Source of the DNA: Candidatus Thiodiazotropha taylori
Lineage (GTDB): Bacteria; Pseudomonadota; Gammaproteobacteria; Chromatiales; Chromatiaceae
Length of the DNA: 14,150 nucleotides
NCBI GenBank assembly: GCA_019100305.1
Contig: JAHRHW010000066.1
Coordinates: 1-14,150 of the forward strand
Reading direction: 5' to 3'
Positions 7,652-14,150 of the stretch are shown in pieces (the first letter of the stretch is position 1; each line of letters starts with the position of its first letter). The position numbers and the translations under genes were made by a program. Under the pieces are notes generated by a model. The model was not told the DNA's origin and did no database searches. It was given only the letters and a program-made list of their open reading frames with translations.

Positions 7652-8260
7652 ATGGACGACAACATTGTCTGGCATCAAGCCACTGTCACCCGCGACCGCC
7701 GGGAGAAGATGAACTTACACCGGGCCAAACTGCTCTGGTTTACAGGGCTTTCCGGTTCCGGTAAATCCACACTTGCCCACGCGCTTGAAGAGCGCCTGCA
7801 TCAGAGAGGGTGCAGAACCTATGTGTTCGATGGCGATAATGTCAGACATGGACTCTGTAATGATCTGGGATTCAGTGTCGAAGACCGTACTGAAAATATT
7901 CGACGCATTGGCGAAATGTCCAAACTGTTTGTGGAAGCCGGCGTGATCGCATTGACTGCGTTCATTTCGCCCATTCGCGAAGACAGGAACAGAGCCCGCG
8001 AACTTTTCGACGAGGGTGATTTCATCGAAGTTTATATTAAGGCTTCGATAGAGACCTGCGAGTCCAGAGATGTGAAAGGGCTCTACAAAAAGGCGCGTGA
8101 GGGAATAATTAAGAATTTCACCGGGATCAGTTCTCCATACGAAGCACCTGAGAGTCCGGAAATTGTTGTGGATACAGAAAATCGTGAGGTTGATGAGTGT
8201 GTTGACTCATTGCTGGCTGCACTGGAGGAGCAAGGGGTGATTCCCAATTTTGTGGTATAG
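7652..8260 (+). CDS. cysC: Adenylyl-sulfate (APS) kinase
   Basis: A 202-residue cytoplasmic kinase that phosphorylates APS with ATP to give PAPS, the donor for sulfotransferases and for assimilatory PAPS reduction. Motifs seen: N-terminal NIVWHQATVTRDRRE (4-18); P-loop GLSGSGKST (32-40); APS-binding DGDNVRHGLCNDLGFS (60-75); FISPIREDRNRAR (104-116); lid segment KGLYKKAREG...IKNFTGISSPYEAP (142-166). Length matches stand-alone CysC, without a fused sulfurylase. The segment AREGIIKNFTGIS differs slightly from the usual ARAGEIKNFTGID. The ATG has AGG about 10 bases upstream. It follows the EPS phosphotransferase closely and no cysDN, cysH or sulfotransferase is visible. A role in polysaccharide sulfation rather than only cysteine synthesis is therefore plausible (inference). 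A terminator-like hairpin follows. Confidence 0.93.
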   Translation: MDDNIVWHQATVTRDRREKMNLHRAKLLWFTGLSGSGKSTLAHALEERLHQRGCRTYVFDGDNVRHGLCNDLGFSVEDRTENIRRIGEMSKLFVEAGVIALTAFISPIREDRNRARELFDEGDFIEVYIKASIETCESRDVKGLYKKAREGIIKNFTGISSPYEAPESPEIVVDTENREVDECVDSLLAALEEQGVIPNFVV

Positions 8261-8276
8261 CTATTTATATATTTTT

Positions 8277-8310
8277 GGGTGTTGATGAGTGCTCACCCTC
8301 TTCTTTTATT
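8277..8310 (+). terminator. Intrinsic terminator candidate after cysC
   Basis: GGGTG (8277-8281) and CACCC (8294-8298) can pair across a 12-base loop and are followed by the T-rich run TCTTCTTTTATT. It lies 17 bases after the cysC stop on the coding strand, the expected place for a factor-independent terminator. Confidence 0.45.
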
Positions 8311-8355
8311 CTCCCCCTCTCCCCCAGCCCCTCTCCCGCAAGGGGCGAGGGGAGC
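8311..8355. repeat. REP-like GC-rich palindromic element
   Basis: A C/T-rich run (CCCCCTCTCCCCCAGCCCCT) leads into a hairpin. CCCCTC (8328-8333) pairs with GAGGGG (8347-8352) and CCC (8335-8337) with GGG (8342-8344), around a GCAA tetraloop. Elements of this CCCTCTCCC-GCAA-GGGxGAGGGG shape recur between convergent genes in many proteobacterial genomes. Here it lies between cysC and the convergent ATPase gene. Only one copy is in the window, so repetition is inferred from resemblance. Confidence 0.45.
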
Positions 8356-8406
8356 TACTCTTTCAGCCTGTTTGGCATGCTGATGATCTGTTACCGACTC
8401 CCATAG

Positions 8407-8572
8407 GTTGGAGAGTCCAACTGCAGTTGATCCGTTAGTATCCTAACGATCAAAGTTAGTGGGACAGCAGTGTTCAAGCATGGAGTATTCCAAGCAGATC
8501 GATGGTCTACCTGTGACATTGGGATCTCCTGATCAACTTAGGTATCTTTCCCATGCATGGCTGGAGATCCCA
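8407..8572. repeat. Cluster of palindromes in a convergent intergenic region
   Basis: Five dyads occur in 166 bases: GTTGGA-GAG-TCCAAC (8407-8421); the overlapping perfect palindrome CAACTGCAGTTG (8418-8429); CGTTAG-TATC-CTAACG (8433-8448); TGGGATCTCC (8520-8529) with GGAGATCCCA (8563-8572), a 10-bp perfect stem across 33 bases; and CCATGCATGG (8551-8560) inside that loop. None is followed by a T-run. The region lies between the 3' ends of cysC and the ATPase gene and has no credible ORF. Confidence 0.45.
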
Positions 8573-8630
8573 GTGTAGATATCTGATGGATTCCGGCATC
8601 TACCTGAATGAGGAAGTGTGTAACGGGTTC

Positions 8631-10880
8631 TTAGTACAACCCTTCCTGCAAAAGCAACTCCACCCGCCGGCTACTCAGGTGTTTCTCCAGGAGATCTTTA
8701 TCCCGATTTGCCTGCTGCAGGGTTGGAGTGTGGCCCTCGATTTTGATTCTCGCCTGATCGATGCCCCGATCGATGAAATAGAGGGATACTTTCTGTGCCC
8801 TCTCCAGTGAGAGCCGCATATTTTGCAGTGGATCATCGCTGGGGTAGGTGTACCCACGAATTTTCAGGTTCGCCTGGCTGTTGAGTGAGAGAACGATATA
8901 GAGATCATTCAGCATTTCTTCAAATTCGGTTGGTATCTCTGCATTGTTGTCTTCGAAGAAAATTTGGAATTTTCTTTCTGAGACAGTGCTCGGGATTGGT
9001 GGCGGTTGATTGTCCGGCACCTCTATCTGTTGGTAGCGGGTCTGGGTGGCGATATAGTCCTCACCGGCCTCTTTGGTTTCAGAGGTTGCGATATCACCTG
9101 TCTCCGGCACGGAATCCACAACTGCATCAGTTGCTTCCGGAGTATCCGCCGCTGTACCCGGTGATTCATCCGATTGACTCTGCCCTGCTGAGTCTGTTCG
9201 ATTGCCTGCCGCAGTGGCGATACTTTCTTCAACTTTGGGTTGAGGTCTGTTTTTGTAGGGTTGCGACTTGGGTGTCAGAAGTGTCTGAATTGTGTTGTTG
9301 GCTTCGCTAAAAAATCCGTTGATCTGTTCCGGTGTCCAAACGACGTAGGCAATCAGTGGAATTCCAATCAATACGATCAACGCAACATGGCGAACCGACT
9401 TCAGTATCCCTCCGGAGAACACCTCATCCTTGTCTGGATTGTCGTCCGTTACGATAAAACCGCCGGATGCTTCGATTTCATGCCGATACCTCTCGGCCTT
9501 CATCGTGGGCGTATTGAGGATCTCTTCCGGATTCAGAGCGATTGCCTCTGTACTCTCATCATCTGATTTCGTGCGCCTGGTGGTATCGTCCAGATCGCTC
9601 TCCGGTAGCGTGACGTCAGACTGCGCTTCGACGGCAAGACCATCCGCAACTGTGCGGTTCTCATCGACAATCTGCTCGGTTAGCGTCTTGACCTCATCGG
9701 AATCAATATAGATTTCAGACTGCGCGGCCAGCTGATCCGTATCTTCCTCTTTGTATTCAGCCGTTTCAGCTTGCTCTTCGGCAGATAGGCCCGCATCCTC
9801 TTCCACCATCATCGGCTGATCAAGATCGGGCTCAAAGCTGTCGTTCTCAAGGCTTAACGAAATCTCTTCGTCGCTTTCAGCCGGACTGCCCTGCTCTTCT
9901 GCTGCCTGACTGCTCTCCTCTTCCGCAGCCTGAATGCTCTCCTCCTCAACTGGTTGATCAACAGCTGGTTCGGAATCGCTGCCATCCAGATCGGAAATAT
10001 GCGCTTCATATTCCACTGAATAGGCGGCCTTGAATTCCTCGAAACTTTCACCCGACTTGAGCGCCAGCCGCTCTTCACCAAACAGCTCTTCGGCTACGAT
10101 CCAGATATCCTCGTCGGTGAACTTATGCTTCTCTTCCAACGCACCATAGAGCAGTAACCGACTGGCAACATGATTGACCTTCCTGGGAATGCCTTTGGTT
10201 ATATAGTGAATCAGTGGAAAGATGGTGCTTTCGAGTTCCGGGTCCCCGTGCCATCCCACGATGCCCAGTCGATGCTCGATATACCCCTCTGTCTGAGAGA
10301 CAGACATGGGTTCGATCTGGCAGGTGGCGATCAGTCGTTGTCTGACATGCTCCATCTGCGGGCTGAGGACCACCCCTCTCAGCTCATCCTGACCAACCAG
10401 AAAAATCTGGAACAGCGGGTGACTGCCTGACTGCAGATTGGATAGGAGTCGAAGCTCCTCCAGTCCGTTCAGGGTGAGATTCTGTGCTTCATCGATGACG
10501 ATGATTGCACGCCGGCCTTTCTGGTACTCCTTCTCCACAAAATCCTGAATGTGGGTGAGCAGCGTAGCCTTGTTGTAACTTTCGGCGGGTAATCCATACT
10601 CCAAGGCAACCTTGCGCAACAGCTCTTCAGCCTGCAACTGGTTGGTCACCAGGTTGATTGCCAGGGTCTTCTCTTGATCGAGCTGAGCCAGAATATCCCG
10701 AATCAGAGTGGTCTTCCCGCATCCGGGTTGCCCCGTAATCATCACAAAGCCTTCCCCCTGCTCCAAGGCGTAGCTCAGATAGGACCAGGCTTTCAGGTAG
10801 TTCTTGTGAGCAAAACGAAAGCTCTCGTCTGCACTCAGACGAAAGGGGTTGTCGTTCAGCTCGTAGTAGGATTCAAACAT
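8631..10880 (-). CDS. ExeA/XrtA-type AAA ATPase fused through a membrane span to an OmpA-like domain
   Basis: A 749-residue protein. Residues 1-270 are an AAA ATPase of the ExeA/MshM/XrtA-associated group. They show the start MFESYYELNDNPFRL, Walker A GQPGCGKTT (50-58), Walker B IIVIDEAQN (126-134), then LRLLSNLQ and the arginine-containing segment HVRQRLIA. Residues about 285-450 form a very acidic, low-complexity linker with a repeated QAAEE unit (317-329). One membrane span lies at about 498-515 (VRHVALIVLIGIPLIAYVVW). A Pro/Ser/Thr/Asp-rich stretch leads to an OmpA/MotB-like domain (about 637-746): LKIRGYTYP, NMRLSLERAQKVSLYFIDRG, IEGHTP, SSRRVEL. The Asp of the usual GHTD motif is replaced (GYTY), while the Arg of LSxxRA is kept. 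The topology parallels ExeA/GspA and DamX, which carry other peptidoglycan-binding modules. It may couple a cytosolic ATPase to the cell wall for surface-polymer or protein export (inference). Confidence 0.85.
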   Translation of the reverse strand: MFESYYELNDNPFRLSADESFRFAHKNYLKAWSYLSYALEQGEGFVMITGQPGCGKTTLIRDILAQLDQEKTLAINLVTNQLQAEELLRKVALEYGLPAESYNKATLLTHIQDFVEKEYQKGRRAIIVIDEAQNLTLNGLEELRLLSNLQSGSHPLFQIFLVGQDELRGVVLSPQMEHVRQRLIATCQIEPMSVSQTEGYIEHRLGIVGWHGDPELESTIFPLIHYITKGIPRKVNHVASRLLLYGALEEKHKFTDEDIWIVAEELFGEERLALKSGESFEEFKAAYSVEYEAHISDLDGSDSEPAVDQPVEEESIQAAEEESSQAAEEQGSPAESDEEISLSLENDSFEPDLDQPMMVEEDAGLSAEEQAETAEYKEEDTDQLAAQSEIYIDSDEVKTLTEQIVDENRTVADGLAVEAQSDVTLPESDLDDTTRRTKSDDESTEAIALNPEEILNTPTMKAERYRHEIEASGGFIVTDDNPDKDEVFSGGILKSVRHVALIVLIGIPLIAYVVWTPEQINGFFSEANNTIQTLLTPKSQPYKNRPQPKVEESIATAAGNRTDSAGQSQSDESPGTAADTPEATDAVVDSVPETGDIATSETKEAGEDYIATQTRYQQIEVPDNQPPPIPSTVSERKFQIFFEDNNAEIPTEFEEMLNDLYIVLSLNSQANLKIRGYTYPSDDPLQNMRLSLERAQKVSLYFIDRGIDQARIKIEGHTPTLQQANRDKDLLEKHLSSRRVELLLQEGLY

Positions 10881-10922
10881 GACCTATATTAGTGATTTGC
10901 GGGTTCTATTGAAGATCGTATA

Positions 10923-10951
10923 TTAGACAGCCACAGATATACAGTCACTTT
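10923..10951 (-). promoter_or_regulatory. Weak sigma-70 promoter candidate for the ATPase gene
   Basis: On the minus strand a GTGACT box, then 17 bases, then TAATAT sits roughly 45-70 bases upstream of the ATG at 10880. The -10 is fair and the -35 poor. The start itself has only AGGT close to the ATG as an RBS. Confidence 0.25.
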
Positions 10952-10980
10952 GAATACTCAATCGCCTCTGATACCAGTCA

Positions 10981-11131
10981 GGCATGGCCCCGCCTTAGTG
11001 AAGGTGCCCAGTGGCGCATAACCGAGATGCTCTCTCGGTTATAAAAGCTCCGACCGGTCAACAGACCGGTAGCGAGACCCGACAGGTGAATTGGGAGTAA
11101 TGCAGGCACGGCCGATCAGCACCCCCGGCCC
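10981..11131. ncRNA. Highly structured GC-rich element of unknown class
   Basis: A run of adjacent hairpins in the 313-bp gap upstream of the ATPase gene. GTGCC/GGCGC lies around 11004-11017. ATAACCGAGA (11018-11027), loop TGCTC, TCTCGGTTAT (11033-11042) is a perfect 10-bp stem. ACCGGTC (11053-11059), loop AACA, GACCGGT (11064-11070) is a perfect 7-bp stem. GGCCG (11110-11114) pairs with CGGCC (11126-11130). The block is much more GC-rich than its AT-rich edges (for example 11132-11170). It could be a leader or regulatory RNA, a mobile-element or intron fragment, or a repeat. The orientation is unknown and no family could be named. Confidence 0.35.
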
Positions 11132-11193
11132 ATAATCAAATTAAATTCTTCCATAAATAATAATTATCTTCTGGGTTGCTACCAAGTGGTCTG

Positions 11194-12138
11194 CTAGAGT
11201 GACTTCAGTTCTACAGCTGAGGTTTGAATTCCCGGGTTGCGGCAAGCCAGATAGGCCTTGCAACGTTCCAGATAGGCGCTGGTACTTTTCGGCATCGAGA
11301 CTCTAGCCCGTGCCATATGGGTGATCAGATCCGTACCATCTTTTATCAGGCGCTGCCCCTCATCCACCTCCCAGCAGGCCAGACAGGAGTTGTTGGTCCT
11401 TTCGGTGGGAGCCAGGGCAAGCAGTTTCTCGCCAGCCACGACAAATTTTGGCCAGACGTCGAATATGACCGGATCGGTACGCAGGGTCTCGCATTTGAGC
11501 TTGGCGGTATCAGCGAGCTGTTGGATCAGTTGTTCCGTGTTGCGGAAAAATGTGCTTCCGCTGAAAGCTTCGGTCATTGCTGAGGAGATACGATCGATGT
11601 CATACATCGTCTGGGCGATTTTTATGTATCGAGTTTCGTAGAACGACTCAATCGGTACGGTGAATGCCCGGAATGGCTCACCCCACAGCTCATCGATACC
11701 CTCATCACCGCTGCGGTGTTTTACCAGTTTGCCAAGCTCCAACGCTTCCAGCAGATACTGACCGCACTCATGAAGCATTTCACGTCCCTTGCCGCTTTTG
11801 ATGCTTTCGTCATCCTGCTTCACCAGTTTACGGAAGATTTGAGTGCCCCGATTAAACAGTGCGCCAGCCAACATCGCCCCTTTGACACGTTTCAGATCTT
11901 CATCCTGCTCAGCCATATAGGCTTCGCGGGCTTCGTCCAGGCGATCGCCAGGAATATTGATACCATGCTCCACATGGTTGAAGAGACGCCGGGTAAGAGC
12001 ATCGATCAGATACTTCTTGGTCTCCAAGCTGTCTTCCAAGGGCTTGTAGTACTTGATCCAATAACCATCGTAATAAATAGAGGCTTTTCCATCTATTTCC
12101 TGGATGGTTCCATTGGCTATCGTTTGTGAGCTCTGCAT
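11194..12138 (-). CDS. Hypothetical protein, soluble, cysteine motif near C-terminus
   Basis: A 314-residue protein not recognised as a known family. There is no signal peptide or membrane span. It looks mostly alpha-helical and charged (DEDLKRVKGAMLAGALFNRG, GREMLHECGQYLLEALELGK), so a cytoplasmic location is likely. The N-terminal part carries an aromatic cluster (YYDGYWIKYYKPL, 22-34). Six cysteines are present, with C252-L-A-C255 and C293/C299 near the C-terminus, which could bind metal or form a redox pair. The ATG at 12138 is preferred; the frame is open further up to a TTG at 12237, but that extension (LFLLPESHNLCDKS) looks non-coding and has no RBS. The RBS before 12138 is also weak (GGGTTGTTAAT). 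It shares the strand with the ATPase gene, but 313 structured bases separate them, so a common operon is uncertain. Confidence 0.7.
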   Translation of the reverse strand: MQSSQTIANGTIQEIDGKASIYYDGYWIKYYKPLEDSLETKKYLIDALTRRLFNHVEHGINIPGDRLDEAREAYMAEQDEDLKRVKGAMLAGALFNRGTQIFRKLVKQDDESIKSGKGREMLHECGQYLLEALELGKLVKHRSGDEGIDELWGEPFRAFTVPIESFYETRYIKIAQTMYDIDRISSAMTEAFSGSTFFRNTEQLIQQLADTAKLKCETLRTDPVIFDVWPKFVVAGEKLLALAPTERTNNSCLACWEVDEGQRLIKDGTDLITHMARARVSMPKSTSAYLERCKAYLACRNPGIQTSAVELKSL

Positions 12139-12603
12139 ATTAACAACCCGACATCGGCTATACGCGAGATTTGACCTTATCTGCTTCGATTTGTCACATA
12201 GATTATGGCTTTCGGGCAATAAAAAAAGCTTCGCCAAAAACCCATAGTCTGACTGCTGGCTTGTTCCTCATCCCTGAGACCAATGTATGAAGAATAGGCT
12301 ATTTCCAGTCTTATTTCCTTCATCTAATTTTAATATTGGCAATCTTCTCGCCGATCAATCTTAGAAGCAAATCTTAACTATTTTTGATCAACAGCAGGGA
12401 CGGGCACAACCATCGGATTCCGTAGTGATGAAACTGGCGTGTTTGTCATGGAGGCAGGTCTAACTGTTACTCTCTATTGAGTTGACCCTATAATCTACGA
12501 GAGTGTTCCCGATAAGCGCCAAATCCGGCACTGAGGGGGCTTCAGTCACCAGCCTGTTAGCGGGATCCGCACCGAAAAAAGTAGAAAAATCAGAGGATAA
12601 TTC
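12139..12603. other. Divergent intergenic region before the SDR gene
   Basis: 465 bases between divergent genes. It holds a perfect TATAAT (12489-12494) for the plus strand with a poor -35 (GTTACT, 12466-12471, 17-bp spacer), giving an SDR leader of about 100 bases. AGAGG at 12592-12596 lies seven bases before the SDR ATG. No credible minus-strand promoter, ORF or repeat was recognised. Confidence 0.45.
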
Positions 12604-13317
12604 ATGTCAAATCAATCAGTTGCCGTTGTTACCGGGGCAAATCGCGGATTAGGTTTTGAGACCAGTCGACAATTGGCGCAACTGGGTCGACATGTGGTAC
12701 TCACAGCCAGGGACGAGGCACTGGGCTCAACTGCGGCTGATCAACTGCTTCAGGAGGGGCTGGATGTGGAGTTTTTCCCCCTTGATGTGGGCAACAGTGG
12801 GTCGATATCAGCATTAGCTTCATATCTGTCGGACAAATTTAATGATATCGATGCGCTGGTCAACAATGCCGGCATCTTTCCCGATCCGCCACCGTCTGAT
12901 GACCGAAGCAGCATACTCAATGCGGATCCGGAGTCGGTACAACAGGGATTCATGATCAACACCCTTGCGCCCCTTCGCCTCTGCCAGGCCCTGGTCCCAC
13001 TCATGCACGGAGAAGGCAGAATCGTCAATGTCTCATCAGGGATGGGCCAATTAAGCGATATGAATGGTTGTTGCCCGGCCTACCGACTTTCAAAAACCGC
13101 ACTCAATGCCGTCACCCGGATTCTTGCCGATGAACTCCAGCAGACCCGGATCAAGATCAACTCAGTCTGTCCCGGCTGGGTAAGGACCCGCATGGGCGGC
13201 GATGAGGCCACTCTCTCCTTGGAAGATGGGGTCAAGGGTATCGTGTGGGCTGCCACACTTTCTGATGATGGCCCCAGTGGTGGATTTTTCCGCCATGGTG
13301 AGGAGATTCCCTGGTAA
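12604..13317 (+). CDS. Classical short-chain dehydrogenase/reductase, carbonyl-reductase-like
   Basis: A 237-residue cytoplasmic NAD(P)(H)-dependent oxidoreductase with a Rossmann fold. All classical SDR motifs are present: TGANRGLG (10-17) for cofactor binding, Asp61 after beta-3 (PLDV), NNAG (87-90), Asn119 (INTLAPL), catalytic Ser145 (NVSSG), and YRLSK (160-164) with Tyr160 and Lys164. The segment NSVCPGWVRTRMGG (186-199) and the C-terminal GGFFRHGEEIPW match the carbonyl-reductase-like branch. An Arg in TARD (33-37) may favour NADPH, but this is not conclusive. The ATG is supported by AGAGG seven bases upstream. The gene stands alone between a divergent hypothetical gene and the convergent yceH, 68 bases away. 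The substrate is not predictable. Confidence 0.92.
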   Translation: MSNQSVAVVTGANRGLGFETSRQLAQLGRHVVLTARDEALGSTAADQLLQEGLDVEFFPLDVGNSGSISALASYLSDKFNDIDALVNNAGIFPDPPPSDDRSSILNADPESVQQGFMINTLAPLRLCQALVPLMHGEGRIVNVSSGMGQLSDMNGCCPAYRLSKTALNAVTRILADELQQTRIKINSVCPGWVRTRMGGDEATLSLEDGVKGIVWAATLSDDGPSGGFFRHGEEIPW

Positions 13318-13385
13318 GTCGATTGTTAGCCGATCACGGTCATATGGAACTGACCTGACCCATACTTTTTCGGTTAAAGCGGCAC

Positions 13386-14054
13386 TCACTCGTTTTCGGT
13401 AAGCTGATCGAGTCGCACCTTGATCCCATCCAGCTCCTGCCTTAAGGACTCGACCTCTTTTTCAAGTTGAGTCAAACGGCTCTCATCGGCTGCCGGTGAG
13501 AATTCAGCTGTCTCATTGTGCTCCTGAATCTCGGTGAGACTAACCTCTCCACAGAAGAGGTGGGCATATCTTGACTCCCTTTTTCCGGGTTCACGCCCCA
13601 GTCGAACAACGAATGGCCCGTCCTCCCTCTGCGTCAACCGCTCGAGTACCGCTTCTGTCTGGTGTACATCCTCAAACTCACAAAGCCGGTTTGTACGACT
13701 GCGCAATTCGCCCGGTGTTTGTGCTCCCCTGAGGAGCAGAACACAGACAACCGCTAGCTCCTGGCGGCTCAATTCCAGAGAACCGAAACCCACATTGCAA
13801 AAGCGATGCTGATACTTGGCCACTCTGCTGCCAAACCCTGTACGGTCGCTCACCAGATGTTTCTTCTTCAACTCATCGAGACCGTTCTGAACCTCGGACT
13901 CACCGAGCTGGAGGACAGGCTCCCGACTGCTTTTCTGATTGCAGGCATTGGTCAGCGAACTGAGTGACAAGGGGTATTGATCCGGAGTGATGATCTCTTT
14001 TTCCAACAGACAACCAATGATTCTCGCCTGCAGAGGTGTCAATTCAATAAGCAT
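13386..14054 (-). CDS. yceH: YceH family protein (UPF0502 / DUF480)
   Basis: A 222-residue protein of the conserved proteobacterial YceH family, of unknown molecular function, built of tandem winged-helix domains. Recognition rests on the N-terminal block LTPLQARIIGCLLEKEIITP followed by DQYPLSLSSLTNACNQK and SREPVLQL, almost the family consensus, and on LLLRGAQTPGELRSRTNRL in the second domain. The C-terminal 35 residues (LTQLEKEVESLRQELDGIKV and onward) form a predicted coiled coil. Length is as expected for the family. The ATG immediately follows the TAG of the upstream gene; AGGAG lies about 13 bases upstream, inside that gene. The two are therefore probably translationally linked in one minus-strand operon. 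A DNA-binding role is possible from the winged-helix fold but unproven. Confidence 0.93.
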   Translation of the reverse strand: MLIELTPLQARIIGCLLEKEIITPDQYPLSLSSLTNACNQKSSREPVLQLGESEVQNGLDELKKKHLVSDRTGFGSRVAKYQHRFCNVGFGSLELSRQELAVVCVLLLRGAQTPGELRSRTNRLCEFEDVHQTEAVLERLTQREDGPFVVRLGREPGKRESRYAHLFCGEVSLTEIQEHNETAEFSPAADESRLTQLEKEVESLRQELDGIKVRLDQLTENE

Positions 14055-14150
14055 CTACTGTTTTTCGCTCCTACCGATTTGGGAAAGTGCCTGGCGGACC
14101 AAGCCATCATGTTGAATAGTATAGCCTGCCGGATAATCGATCAGCTGCCC
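14055..14150 (-). CDS. Partial CDS, C-terminal 31 residues of an unidentified protein
   Basis: An open frame enters from the window edge on the minus strand, begins GQLIDYPAGYTIQHDG and ends LSQIGRSEKQ followed by TAG at 14055-14057, directly abutting the yceH ATG. The tight junction and the AGGAG for yceH within its last codons suggest a real upstream operon partner. Too little is present to name a family. Confidence 0.55.
   Translation of the reverse strand, partial: GQLIDYPAGYTIQHDGLVRQALSQIGRSEKQ

Noticed and set aside
8301..8406. CRISPR-like or tandem repeat suggested by the CCCCTCTCCC runs
   Set aside because: No regularly spaced repeat-spacer units; the runs belong to one palindromic element.
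9240..9711. Long plus-strand ORFs overlapping the ATPase linker region
   Set aside because: They lie antisense to a clear coding frame, over a low-complexity acidic linker whose codon bias opens the opposite frames.
12139..12237. 33-residue extension of the hypothetical protein from a TTG at 12237
   Set aside because: Non-ATG start without an RBS, and the added residues look non-coding; ATG at 12138 is simpler.

Overview
The window looks like chromosomal DNA of a gammaproteobacterium. The supporting signs are a full-length YceH/UPF0502 gene, a PEP-CTERM-type secreted protein with the VPLPAAAWLFG sorting variant common in environmental gammaproteobacteria, and a BY-kinase/PCP pair of the kind found in exosortase-linked exopolysaccharide (EPS) loci. 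The genus cannot be fixed. A sulfur-oxidising or other sediment/biofilm lineage is only a guess.

Positions 1-5200 (minus strand) hold an AT-rich EPS block. Transcription runs from a chain-length determinant (polysaccharide co-polymerase) to a separate tyrosine autokinase and on to a Wzx-type flippase. A small predicted exported protein with a C-terminal PEP-CTERM-like tripartite signal lies just upstream on the same strand, and a very good sigma-54 promoter candidate precedes it. About 1 kb of AT-rich, apparently non-coding DNA (5186-6194) separates this block from plus-strand genes.

Positions 6195-8260 (plus strand) hold the initiating undecaprenyl-phosphate sugar phosphotransferase (TTG start with a perfect Shine-Dalgarno) followed by an APS kinase (CysC). 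The pairing suggests PAPS supply for a sulfated polysaccharide. Positions 8631-10880 (minus strand) encode a large ExeA/XrtA-type AAA ATPase joined, through a long acidic linker and one membrane span, to a periplasmic OmpA-like domain. Two palindrome-rich intergenic regions flank it, and the one at 10981-11131 can fold into a chain of hairpins.

Positions 11194-14150 hold an unrecognised 314-residue soluble protein (minus), a classical SDR oxidoreductase (plus), yceH (minus), and the last 31 codons of an unidentified gene directly upstream of yceH. These look like ordinary chromosomal genes outside the EPS function.

Working model (inference): the phosphotransferase starts the lipid-linked repeat unit, the flippase moves it across the membrane, PCP plus BY-kinase set chain length, CysC supports sulfation, and the PEP-CTERM protein and trans-envelope ATPase link the polymer to the cell surface. 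No exosortase, Wza-type exporter, polymerase, sulfotransferase or further glycosyltransferase is in the window, so the system must continue elsewhere.
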